Below are positions 47,194-57,087 of a stretch of DNA of 64,000 nt, in pieces. Both the position numbers and the translations under genes were made by a program. Position 1 is the stretch's first letter. Each line of letters starts with the position of its first letter. The DNA lies in assembly GCF_034006335.1 (NCBI RefSeq), contig NZ_JAWDIQ010000002.1; one strand, given 5' to 3'. The notes beneath the pieces were generated by a model, which saw nothing but the letters and a program-made list of their open reading frames with translations, was not told the DNA's origin and searched no databases. This stretch comes from Paracerasibacillus soli. Lineage in GTDB: Bacteria; Bacillota; Bacilli; Bacillales; Amphibacillaceae.

Positions 47194-48690
47194 CTAATCG
47201 ATATTTGGCGTAATATCGCTAAATGTCCCTACATATCTTGTGACATCACCAGAATCATCTTTAACAGAACTAATTGTAAGTAATTGCAAATACTCGTTCC
47301 CATTTTTCTTCCGATTCCAAACTTCACCTTGCCACAGGCCTTGTTCGTGAATTTGCTTCCACATGGCATCATAGAATGAAGCATCTTGTTTACCAGAACT
47401 TAATACGTTTGGATTTTTCCCGATTACTTCCTCTTCAGTATACCCTGTTAAGCGCGTAAATGCAGGATTAACAGTGATAATATGACCCGAAGGATTTGTC
47501 ACTAATATTCCTTGTCCCGTTGAATCGAACACATCTTTCGATAATGACAATTTATCCATATAATACAACCATAATACGAGCACAAAACTTGCTAGTGAAA
47601 CTTGAGAAAAAGCCATAAATCCAATGGAGTAGGATCCTGTGAGTGAAAATATAGCCGATAGTAATAGCGGTGGAAAGAAACCACCTAAGCCACCCATCAT
47701 CGACACAATGCCATTTGCGGTTCCGGCTTGTTTACTAAAATAGAAAGGAACTAACTTAAATATAACACCATTTCCAATTCCAGCAGTGAGCGCAATGAGC
47801 ATCACGGCAATTGTATAAAATAACATCGTGGGCGAAAAAGCCAAAATGAAGGAACCTAATGTTAGCCCAATAAAAACGGCCATTAAAATAAATAATGGTT
47901 GAAACTTATCTGCTAAAAGTCCTCCAATTGGTCTTACTAAGGTTGCCACAACAATAAATCCGGCTGTACGAATCCCTGCATCCACTTTACTCAAATTAAA
48001 AAAGTCAACGAGAAAGTTTGGCAAAAAGACAGTGAAGGCAACAAAGGAGCCAAAGGTAATAAAATAAAACAATGAAAAGAACCAAAGCTTTTCATTTTTA
48101 AATACAATTTTCATTTGTCCTACAATCGGTTCTTTAGACTTCTGCTCTTTACCATCTCCAAGAAAAAAGTTTAATGCAGCGAAAATAAGTAATAAAATTA
48201 AATACAATTTAATCGTTGCAGACCAACCTATTTTCGTTGCAATAACAGGAGCCGCAAAAGTTGTCACCGCTGTACCAGCATTTCCCATTCCATAAATCCC
48301 ATTAATTAACCCATGTTTTTCTTTTGGATAATATTTTGGTAGAGATGTGACACCGACTGAAAATATCGCGCCACCTATTCCTAAAAATGTTCCACCGATA
48401 ATGAGATCGGAAAAGGAATTTGCTTCACTTAAATAGTACACTGGAAACAATAAAACAATAAAGCTAAGTAAAAACATGATCCTTGCACCAAAAACATTTG
48501 CATAATATCCCAATGGAATTCGTAATACAGATCCGAGTATAACCGGCACTGCTGTTACAATTGCTAATTTTTCCGTAGGTATTTCTACATCCGCACGAAT
48601 AAACGGAAGTAGAGAGGAGATTATTACCCACACCATAAAACCAACAACAAGGTTTGCAGTTTGTAAAGGTAATTGTAATTTTCGTGTCAT
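47194..48690 (-). CDS. narK: NarK-like nitrate/nitrite transporter with a C-terminal PAS domain
   Basis: Residues 1 to about 380 are a 12-helix MFS transporter with NarK traits: GIYGMGNAGTAVTTFAAP (nitrate signature, helix 5) and IVSMMGGLGGFFPPLLL (helix 11). After the last helix (SFVLVLWLYYMDKLSLSKD) the same frame runs straight into a PAS/PAC domain, about residues 385-494: FDSTGQGILVTNPSGHIITVN, FTRLTGYTEEEVIGKNPNVL, WQGEVWNRKKNGNEY, RYVGTFSDIT. The PAS resembles those of GGDEF/EAL sensors but nothing follows it. ATG 48690 after GGATGG. Moco genes lie downstream, fitting nitrate respiration. No lesion is seen at the junction. Confidence 0.88.
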   Translation of the reverse strand: MTRKLQLPLQTANLVVGFMVWVIISSLLPFIRADVEIPTEKLAIVTAVPVILGSVLRIPLGYYANVFGARIMFLLSFIVLLFPVYYLSEANSFSDLIIGGTFLGIGGAIFSVGVTSLPKYYPKEKHGLINGIYGMGNAGTAVTTFAAPVIATKIGWSATIKLYLILLLIFAALNFFLGDGKEQKSKEPIVGQMKIVFKNEKLWFFSLFYFITFGSFVAFTVFLPNFLVDFFNLSKVDAGIRTAGFIVVATLVRPIGGLLADKFQPLFILMAVFIGLTLGSFILAFSPTMLFYTIAVMLIALTAGIGNGVIFKLVPFYFSKQAGTANGIVSMMGGLGGFFPPLLLSAIFSLTGSYSIGFMAFSQVSLASFVLVLWLYYMDKLSLSKDVFDSTGQGILVTNPSGHIITVNPAFTRLTGYTEEEVIGKNPNVLSSGKQDASFYDAMWKQIHEQGLWQGEVWNRKKNGNEYLQLLTISSVKDDSGDVTRYVGTFSDITPNID

Positions 48691-49069
48691 ATTCAACCAT
48701 CCATTTCTGTTTTATCTTTCCTAAATATGTTTTATAGTTTTTAGCACAACTATTGCGATTAACATGACCTTAAAAGAAGACTTTCATTACTCGAATTTGG
48801 TATCAACGTGTAAGTCATAGACATTAGACCGTGTCTATATTCCGCGATACCAAGTCTCAGTTAAGACATATAAAAATGTACATTTTTAGGATATGCAATC
48901 AAAACGGATACATACAATTTTTTATGAAAGTGGATATCTCCCTCTAAAATTTCCTTCAAGATGTAGTAAAGCTCACGTAAGACAGGCAATTTTCCAATAT
49001 GATGGTATAATCAAAATAGTACTTATTACCTACAATAAGTATGAAATATCATTCGGGGAGTGTCAGCTG

Positions 49070-49761
49070 ATGAAGCAAATCAAAACGATATGGTTGCTTG
49101 CTGTTTTATGTTTCATTCTTGTTGGATGTAAGCAACCTACTACTACGGATTTTAAAAATGATGACTCATTTACAGAAGAAACAGCAACTGAGGAAGTAAA
49201 TCACAACTTTACAGAAGATGAAACAGCAGCCGAAGAAAATAATGAAGAGGATCACACCGCGCGACATACAGATAGCGCGCAGAACATCGGAAGCGAAACC
49301 AATCAAATAGCTTCTTCACAAGAAAAGGAAGAAGTAGAACAAAAGTATGAACCAATAAAAAGGAAATGAGCACGACTGAAACAGGTAAACCAATCATATA
49401 TCAAAATGAAAAATATCAATTTTCATTAACGCTACCATCTTCTTGGAAAGGCCATTACAAGGTGGAAGAAGTGCATTGGAATCCTTCTGCAGATGTCGTC
49501 ATTGATTTCAATTTTACATATCAAGGCGAAGTGTTGAGTACATTATTTAGTATTCATATTTTGAGTGAAGAACTTGATGAAGAAGCGCCACTTACCTATA
49601 TTGCTTCCAATGATGAGAAAACATTTGCATATACGAAAGCACTAGAGATTCCTGAAGCTTTTTATGAAAATGAACAATTAAAAGCTGAGCAAGATCAATT
49701 CTTACATATGATGAATCAAGATGTTCCACAAATTATCGAGAGCATGCAATTTGAATCATAA
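49070..49761 (+). CDS. Lipoprotein of unknown function (frameshift)
   Basis: Signal peptide with lipobox LVGC near residue 18, a long acidic Glu/Thr-rich linker (residues 25-95), then a beta domain beginning YQNEKYQFSLTLPSSWKGHYKVEEV, which resembles PsbP-like or similar cell-surface modules. The frame breaks near 49362; one added A gives EPIK-KEMSTTETGKPI. Restored about 230 aa. Start ATG 49070 with GGGGAG upstream. Family not recognised with certainty. Confidence 0.7.
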
Positions 49762-49989
49762 TAAGTGGCAGATCCATTTTACATTGGGGCATTGCGGCCT
49801 GTAATATTTACGTTAAAATATTGCGATTGCAATTGTTCCATTATATGCACGGAAGAAAATGCAATGACTAGAAAATCAAATGAACAGTGTATTTTTTTAT
49901 TTGCACATTATAATAACTCAGAACACTTGTTCAAATAAAGGTTATAACAGTACCTCAAACAGGTATTCTTGCCCATCATATAAATATGA

Positions 49990-50810
49990 TTAATCTGGAA
50001 TAGAATCGCCACTTTCATATTTAACATGATTTTTTGTTGTATAAACGAAGTAAATAACGATTGCCGTCATTGCAAGAACGACCCAAAAGTAGATGGATAC
50101 CTTACCTAAAAATAAAGCTTGATATGTTAATCCACCGAGCGCTCCACCTAATAGCGGCCCAATAATAGGAATCCAAGCATACTGCCAATCTGAACCGCCC
50201 TTACCCGGAATTGGCAGTATGAAATGGGCAATTCTTGGTCCCAAATCACGCGCTGGGTTAATGGCATATCCTGTTGTTCCACCAAATGCCATCCCGATTG
50301 CAACAATTAATAAACCAACGATAAGCGGGTTTAATCCTTCTATATATTCATTTGCTCCAATAAACAACAATCCTAAAATTAAAAGGAATGTACCGATCAA
50401 CTCTGACAATAAATTAGAATATGAATGTCTAATGGCGGGAATGTTGCAAATACACCAAGCTTTGTCGCTTGATCCGATGTTGCTTTAAAATGAAGTAAAT
50501 AATGCATTGACACAATGGATGCACCAATGATTGCACCAAGCATTTGCCCCAGAATGTAAGTCGGCACATCTACCCAAGAAAAAGTGCCAATCATTGCAAA
50601 GGAGACTGTCACTGCTGGATTGAGATGCGCACCACTATATGTTCCAACAGCATAAATTCCCATTGTTACAGCAAGACCCCAGGCAATGGTAACAACAACC
50701 CAACCACCACCATTTGCTTTTGACTTATTGAGTGAAACACCTGCCACAACGCCGCACCCAATCATAATTAAAATTGCCGTCCCAATTAATTCACCTAAAA
50801 ATGCTGACAT
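49990..50810 (-). CDS. glpF: Aquaglyceroporin, GlpF-like (frameshift)
   Basis: MIP channel with both half-helix motifs: HLNPAVT in the first half and INPARDLGPR in the second, the Asp after NPAR marking a glycerol facilitator rather than a strict water pore. One base lost near 50404 splits the frame (ATFP-AIRHSYSNLLSELIGTF). Restored about 274 aa. Start ATG 50810 with AGGAGG upstream. No glpK/glpD is adjacent; the Ugp-like operon at 36-40 kb could feed the same glycerol pathway. Confidence 0.88.
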
Positions 50811-51135
50811 AAATGACGTATTCCTCCTTTTTTTATTTTTAGACAATGAAATCCAGTAAAAAAAGGACACATTATCCTTCCCTCATTCAAATGAAGGTAG
50901 TCTATGTATCCCCATTTTCCCCATAAATTATTTACTGATTTCCATCTCTTCCGCATGAAACATGAAGGATAATTTCAATCCGTATTGTGTACTATACTTC
51001 CTTATTAATAGTGGAGTGAATCCGGATTTTCTATTGACCGATTTCAAAATTCCATGTTTATACAATTTCAAGCCATTTGGTAGCAAAATAGCTGTTTATG
51101 GTGCCTCTTCCTAGCAAAAAATTAGTCAACAAAAA

Positions 51136-51180
51136 ATTCCCCTTTAAAATAAACGAATAACGCCTACTTAAAGGGGAATG
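51136..51180 (-). terminator. Terminator of the downstream lipoprotein gene
   Basis: 12-bp stem ATTCCCCTTTAA/TTAAAGGGGAAT with a 20-base loop and a minus-strand T-run, 22 bases past the stop. Confidence 0.88.
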
Positions 51181-51201
51181 TAGTTCACTTATATTCTTTC
51201 T

Positions 51202-51693
51202 TTATTCTTCTTCCTCATCAACTAACTCTACACCATTTTCCTTCGCTAAACTTTCTAATTGCGCTTGATAATCACGCATTCCTCGTCTTGCTTCTTCAAG
51301 CATTTCATTTGCCTCTTCAATTATTGCAAAGTCCCCTTCTTCCAATGCCGACAGAATTTTTCCAAAAGCATTGAATTGTTTGTTTGCCGCACTTATGTAC
51401 GTTTCATGGACTTCTCTTACTTCCGGGGTTTCTAACTTAATTGCCTCCAATTTATCTATGAAATCTCGATATTTCGGTAAAACAACTTCATCAATATGTG
51501 TATACGTTTCGTAATCATCTGTATGATTATCTCCAATTACACTATCGTATTCGGCAATTACTTCATCTTCCATATCAGCTAGTGGCTTTAAATCCTCATT
51601 TACATACCTTTCAATTTCCTTTGCAACAGGACTTGCGCAAGCAGCCAGTGCCAATAAACCAACCATCATAAAAATACCAATAATCTTCTTCAT
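51202..51693 (-). CDS. Small lipoprotein of unknown function
   Basis: About 163 aa: signal peptide with lipobox LAAC near residue 18, then an alpha-helical, strongly acidic protein (ERYVNEDLKPLADMEDEVIAEYD..., ending in an acidic run). It resembles the helical YkyA-like or NDxxF-type lipoproteins only in style. Start ATG 51693 behind GGGAGATGGGG; upstream in-frame ATGs lack ribosome sites. Monocistronic with its own terminator. Confidence 0.7.
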   Translation of the reverse strand: MKKIIGIFMMVGLLALAACASPVAKEIERYVNEDLKPLADMEDEVIAEYDSVIGDNHTDDYETYTHIDEVVLPKYRDFIDKLEAIKLETPEVREVHETYISAANKQFNAFGKILSALEEGDFAIIEEANEMLEEARRGMRDYQAQLESLAKENGVELVDEEEE

Positions 51694-51771
51694 CTTCCCC
51701 ATCTCCCTCATTTTTCTATACCCGATGTGCTGCACTTGATGAATATATCTACACAAATCGCAATTTTGCAA

Positions 51772-52423
51772 CTTTATATTACAATCAGAGCGTCATAAAT
51801 AGAAAAAGTAAAAGTCCATTCCATACGAACAGCAGCCACAGGCTATTATGATAATAGCAACTTTCTGTCATGATTACTATGGTACCTTAGGTTTATTTAT
51901 TCGAATACTACTGCATAATAAGTCCCATTATCTCCATCATATAACTATGTTAATAAACGTAAAATGTTACCTTTTACAAAAAACAAATTTATCTTTGTAT
52001 CCCATTGATTGGAGGCTTACCCTTACAGCGTATGGCTTTCACATATATGATATGACTTTTATTATTCATTTTTCCTTACAGCACGCACTTCACTAGCTCA
52101 TCATTTTTTAGTTGCGTTACATTATTTATTTCTTCTTTTGTCATGCGCCATCATTCCAGCATATTCCTCATGAACTTAACGAACGGACGAAGCAGCAATT
52201 ACTATGCCTCTTCAAGGTCAAGTAACTTTTTGTAACATTAAATTTACATAAACTTTTTCATAAATACTTCACAAAGAAATAAAAAAGCCGATAAAAACGA
52301 TAGGAAGAAAGGACTATCCAAGATGTAAAATAGTATAATTAGACTACTATACCGTATATCCAATCCATAAATCATCGCATAGTCTTTCGATATTCATGTT
52401 TTTCTACATTAGGAGGTTAACAA
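51772..52423 (+). promoter_or_regulatory. Long gap with a possible sigma-D -10 before cheX
   Basis: No convincing gene in 650 bases. GCCGATAA at 52287-52294 is close to the sigma-D -10 (GCCGATAT), but a TAAA -35 at the proper distance is absent. It lies 130 bases before two chemotaxis genes, the expected regulon. Confidence 0.3.
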
Positions 52424-52885
52424 GTGACGGGATCTTCATCTAATCGAAATAAAACGATAACTGATTTATTAAACGCAACTTATGTATCACTAAAATCAGT
52501 TGTCCCTCTCCCATACCAAATTTCAAAACCAGCCTTATTAGGTAAATCCTTATTGATTGAATTTGGGGTCCTTATTGGAATTACTGGAGATATAAAAGGT
52601 AAGTTAATTTTAGGTGGGGAACAGGCTATTTTCCAAACCATTGGCGAGTCCATGTTTGGAATGGCTTTAGAAGGAGAAATGCTTACTTCCTTTAGTGGGG
52701 AATTAGGCAATATGTTAGCAGGAAATTTGGCTACCAATATCGTGAAAAGTGGTATTAATACTGATATTACTTCACCTACCATTATGGATGGTCAAACGTC
52801 GATTTCCGGATACAAACAAGCACTCCAACTCACTGCATTGTTTGAGCAGGCTGGAGATTTAAATATTTACTTATTAATGGATTAA
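52424..52885 (+). CDS. CheX-like chemotaxis phosphatase
   Basis: 153-aa CheC/CheX/FliY-fold protein that dephosphorylates CheY-P. The active-site helix GELGNMLAGN carries the E-x-x-N motif near residue 92. One such motif is present, as in CheX. GTG start at 52424 with AGGAGG at 52411. Followed by a cheW gene after a 35-base gap, probably one transcript. No kinase or receptor genes are in the window. Confidence 0.8.
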   Translation: MTGSSSNRNKTITDLLNATYVSLKSVVPLPYQISKPALLGKSLLIEFGVLIGITGDIKGKLILGGEQAIFQTIGESMFGMALEGEMLTSFSGELGNMLAGNLATNIVKSGINTDITSPTIMDGQTSISGYKQALQLTALFEQAGDLNIYLLMD

Positions 52886-52920
52886 CTAGCAATTATCTAT
52901 ACCATAAGAGGTGAATCATA

Positions 52921-53373
52921 ATGGAAAAATACATTGTATTTACGTTACAAGATCAGTCCTATGCGGTTCAAGTGCAACATGTCGTTTCAATTGAAAGGCA
53001 ACTCAAAATAACACCACTGCCAAAAACTGCCGATTTCATAAAAGGAATTATTCAGCTGCGCGGCGAGACAATTCCCATTATCGATTTAAGTGAACGGTTA
53101 AGTATAAAAAATGCTAGTACAGACGATGACAAGCAGATTCTTATTTTAAACGTTGACTCTGTCGTTGTTGGATTTATTGTAGATACTGCAACAGACGTAT
53201 TAGACCTTCGTCAAGAGGAAATCAATCCGGTTCCAACGTTGTTTAATGGAATTGATAAAAACTTTTTGCAAGGCATTGCCTACAAAGAGGATGATTTTAT
53301 TTTATTGTTAGATTTACATTATATCATCGACCAAAACGAAAAGAATGCACTACTGCAAGTCATTCATGATTAG
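52921..53373 (+). CDS. cheW: CheW coupling protein
   Basis: 150-aa CheW domain coupling chemoreceptors to CheA: EKYIVFTLQDQSYAVQVQHVVSIERQLKITPLP, then FIKGIIQLRGETIPIIDLSERL and VDTATDVLDL. The conserved Arg in LRG is present. Ribosome site AGAGGTG. It is the second gene of the cheX-cheW pair; the stop codon is the first part of a GGGTCTGACCC palindrome. Confidence 0.9.
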   Translation: MEKYIVFTLQDQSYAVQVQHVVSIERQLKITPLPKTADFIKGIIQLRGETIPIIDLSERLSIKNASTDDDKQILILNVDSVVVGFIVDTATDVLDLRQEEINPVPTLFNGIDKNFLQGIAYKEDDFILLLDLHYIIDQNEKNALLQVIHD

Positions 53374-53442
53374 GGGTCTGACCCCCTATTGAAAAGGAAG
53401 TGAGGCGGATTCATCTACGGATGGCTGCCCTCACTTCCTTTT
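53371..53442. terminator. Palindrome plus convergent terminator
   Basis: 53371-53388 is TAGGGGTCTGACCCCCTA, overlapping the cheW stop. 53392-53442 is a 14-bp stem AAAAGGAAGTGAGG with its complement ending TTTT, serving both cheW and the convergent alpha-glucosidase gene. Confidence 0.8.
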
Positions 53443-53479
53443 ATAATTTCTATGTTATATACAGATTGTTTTTTCGCTG

Positions 53480-55137
53480 TTATATAAGATAAACTCTTGC
53501 TTCATATGGTTGGAGCGTTAATTTTTCTGTTTCATGGGCTGTTATTTCCGCATTATGAAGTAGTATATTTTCATTTTTTAACACAATACCATCGTATGAA
53601 AACATTACTTTTTCAGCAGAAATATTCGTAATAACAAGTACTTTCTCGTCTTGTAATGTACGTGTATAAGCAAATATATTCGGATCATCTTCTAAAATGA
53701 GTGCAAACGTTCCATAAACAAAGACTGGTTGCGCTTTACGAAGTTGAATCATTCGCTTATAAAAATGGTAAATAGATGTTTTATCGTGTAATTGATCTGC
53801 AACATTAATCGTTCGGTAATTTTCATTTACACGAAGCCACGGTTTGCCAGTTGTAAAACCAGCATGTTCTTCTGTACCAACCATTGCATCGGTGTACGTG
53901 TATTGTCACGACTTGTTTTCCATATCGTTTCCATAATCTCTTCATGACTTTTACCAGCTTCACGCTCCAAATAATATTGATTCACTGTCTTTACGTCATT
54001 GTAATCCTCAATTGTTGAAAACTGGACATTCGTCATGCCAATTTCCTGCCCTTGATAAATAAATGGCGTTCCTTGCATAAAGAAATACATCGTCGCTAAA
54101 GCAGTCGCACTTTCTTTCCAATAACGCTTGTCATCTCCTAAAGCAGAGACGACACGAACTAAATCATGATTTTCAATAAACAATGCATTCCAGCCATTAT
54201 TCTCCAAACCTTTTTGCCATTTCGCTAATATTTGTTTTAAACGAATGAGATCAATTGTATCGCTTGCGCCCGTATTCCATAAATCTAAATGTTCAAATTG
54301 GAAGATCATATTAAACTTTCCATGTGCCTCGCCAACCCATTCGTCCGCTTGCTCCAAACTTACACCATTTGCCTCGCCGACAGTCATAATATCATATTTG
54401 GCAAATGTATTTTCCTTTAATTCTTGTAAAAATGGTTGGATTCCTTCCACATTCATATGGTAAGGAAAAGAAGGTACATATTTTTCACCATTAGGATTAG
54501 GTAAGTCAGGTAAGCCTGGTTCTTTTTTAATATGGCTAATCGCATCTACGCGGAAACCATCAATACCTTTATCTAACCACCAATTTACCATATCATACAA
54601 AGCATGACGTACTGCTTTATTTTCCCAATTTAAATTGGTTGTTTTTTAAAAGAGATGTAAGAAATATTGTGCTGTTTTCGCATCATATTTCCATGCCGAG
54701 CCACCGAAAATACTTTCCCAGTTATTCGGTTCTTTACCATCCTTCCCATCACGCCAAATATACCAATCCCGTTTCGGATTATTTTTTGAAGATCGCGATT
54801 CGATAAACCATGGGTGTTCATCGCTTGTATGGTTAATAACTAAATCAATAATTAATTTCATTCCACGTTTATGCACTTCGTCTAGCAATTCATTAAAATC
54901 AGCCATCGTTCCAAACTCAGCCATTATCGCCTGGTAGTCGCTAATATCATAGCCGTTATCGTCATTTGGCGATTGATACATTGGACAGATCCATATCACA
55001 TCAATTCCTAAATCTTGTAGATAGTCTAGTCTTTTGATAACGCCTTGTAAATCACCTATACCATCACCATTTGAGTCCATAAAACTTCGTGGATATATCT
55101 GATAGGCAACCGCCTCTTTCCACCAAACTTTTTTCAT
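53480..55137 (-). CDS. Alpha-glucosidase / oligo-1,6-glucosidase 1 (several lesions)
   Basis: GH13 enzyme hydrolysing small alpha-glucosides. Visible: YQIYPRSFMDSNGDGIGDL, DLVINHTSDEHPWF, GIDGFRVDAISHI (nucleophile Asp), TVGEANG (acid Glu), IENHDLVR (third Asp). Lesions: around 54635 an in-frame TAA sits where three single-base losses within about 20 bases would restore LFSKKQPDLNW, and near 53885 one base is missing before VGTEEHAGFTTG. Restored about 552 aa. Start ATG 55137. A paralogue lies just upstream on the same transcript. Confidence 0.85.
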
Positions 55138-55188
55138 CTGAAGACCTCTCTTCTCGCATTCTCTTGTTGCTAATATCCAATGTCCCAC

Positions 55189-56879
55189 TTATGATATAGA
55201 CAATTGATATACTCTTGCTTCATACGGTCTTAAATTAAACTTTTCTATGGATGCCGTTACAGGAACATCATAATTTGCAATGAGCAATGTTTGTGCTTTA
55301 AATTGCACTTCATCTGGTAATAAAAATGGAACTTCTGATGCTGTAAAGTTTAAAATAACAAGTAACTGTTCATTTTCTAATGTTCTCGTGTATGCATAAA
55401 CTTTTTCAGATTCAGGCAATAATAAATCATATTTTCCATATACAACGACATCATTTGCTTTTCTTAACTGAATAAGCTTTTTATAATAATGAAAAATAGA
55501 GTCTTCTTCTTTTAATTGCTGTGCTACATTAATTTTAGGATAATTTGGATTTACTTGTATCCATGGTATACCTGTAGTAAAGCCAGCATGATTCTCATCA
55601 TTCCATTGCATTGGTGTACGTGCATTATCACGACCCTTTGCATAAATTGCTTCCATCACCTTATCGTGATCAAGCCCCTGCTCTACAACTTTGTCCTTGT
55701 ACATATTTAATGTTTCAATATCTTTATAATCATCGATGGACGGGAATTTTACATTCGTCATGCCAATTTCTTCACCTTGGTAAATATATGGTGTTCCTTT
55801 TAACATATGTAAAAAGGTAGCGAGCATTTTGGCTGATTCTTTCCAATACACGCCATCATCACCATATCGCGAAACAGCCCGTGGTTGGTCATGATTATTC
55901 AAATACAAACTATTCCATCCAACTTGATCAAGTCCATTTTGCCATTTTGTAAACACATGTTTTAAATCTAGTAAAGATAACGGCCGGAGATCCCACTTTC
56001 CATTTGGACCGGAATCTAAATCAACATGTTCAAATTGAAATACCATATTTAATTCATGTCGGTCTGCACCTGTGTATAATTTAGCATCTTCTACGTCGAC
56101 ATCAGGTGTTTCACCAACTGTCATCATATCGTAATGAGCAAGCACTTCACGGTTCATTTCTTGTAGAAACTCATGCACACGTGGGCCATTCATAAAATAC
56201 GGTCCACCAGAAGCTAATGTTTTTCCAGCAGTTGCTTTTGCATCGGGAGTTCTGGATGTTTGGAAATCATATTAATCACATCCATTCGAAATCCATCAAT
56301 TCCTTTATCAAGCCAAAACTTCATCATTTCATAAACTTCTTGTCTTACTTTTTCATTTTCCCAATTTAAATCAGGTTGTTTTTCACTAAATAAATGTAAG
56401 TAATATGCTGCTGTTTGTTCATCATATTTCCAAGTCGACCCACTAAAGAAAGACTCCCAATTATTTGGCTCCTTCCCATTTTTAGCTGGTCGCCAATAAT
56501 AATAATCACGATATGGACTGTCTTTAGATTCTCGCGATTTTTGGAACCATTCATGTTCATCTGACGTATGATTGACAACTAAGTCCATCATGACTTTCAT
56601 TCCACGTGCGTGTAGTCCTGCTAGCAGTTCATCAAAGTCTGCCATCGTTCCGAAATCTTCCAAAATACGACGATAATCACGGATATCATAACCATTATCG
56701 TCATTTGGAGAATCATAGATTGGTGAAAGCCAAATAACATCCACACCGAGTTCTTGTAAATAATCTAGTTTTTCTATTATCCCTCGTAAGTCCCCCATAC
56801 CATCCCCATTTGAATCACGGAAACTACGTGGATAGATTTGGTAGACCACAGCTTCTTTCCACCATGCATTACTTTTCAT
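55189..56879 (-). CDS. Alpha-glucosidase / oligo-1,6-glucosidase 2 (frameshift)
   Basis: Second GH13 paralogue: YQIYPRSFRDSNGDGMGDLRG, DLVVNHTSDEHEWF, GIDGFRMDVINMIS, TVGETPDV, LNNHDQPRA, RTPMQWNDENHAGFTTG. One C lost near 56240 breaks the frame (HPELP-DAKATAGKTLASGGPYF). Restored about 564 aa. Start ATG 56879 after AAAGGA. MalL is the likely Bacillus equivalent; sucrose-6-P or trehalose-6-P hydrolase activity is less likely given the maltose-type transporter beside it. Confidence 0.85.
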
Positions 56880-56926
56880 TCGTAACAGTCCTTTCCTCAC
56901 AAATTGTTTCTCATCTTCCAAACATA

Positions 56927-57023
56927 AAAAGCGAAACTTCAACAGTGGGGGTTTATAGCTCCCATATGATGTGTGTTAAACGAATCAGACTTTTACTAGT
57001 TGTCGCTCTCCCATTTATCATTT
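56927..57023 (+). repeat. Dispersed repeat, copy 4
   Basis: Begins AAAGCGAAACTTCAACAGTG and continues with GTTAAACGAATCAGACTTTT, ACTAGTTGTCGCTC. Lies between the regulator gene and alpha-glucosidase 2, so the two transcripts may be separated by it. Confidence 0.55.
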
Positions 57024-57087
57024 TATATCCCTATGAATTTTTAAAATGCGGTTCTGAAACGAGTTAACTGCGATAAATAGTCCAAGA

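Noticed and set aside
47500..47700. NarK and PAS as two separate genes
   Set aside because: The frame is continuous, the only internal ATG at the junction (in YYMDKLS) has no ribosome site, and the linker is short. Resequencing is still advised because of the indel rate.
51848..52096. 82-codon plus-strand frame in the cheX upstream gap
   Set aside because: No ribosome site and low-complexity, aromatic-rich composition.
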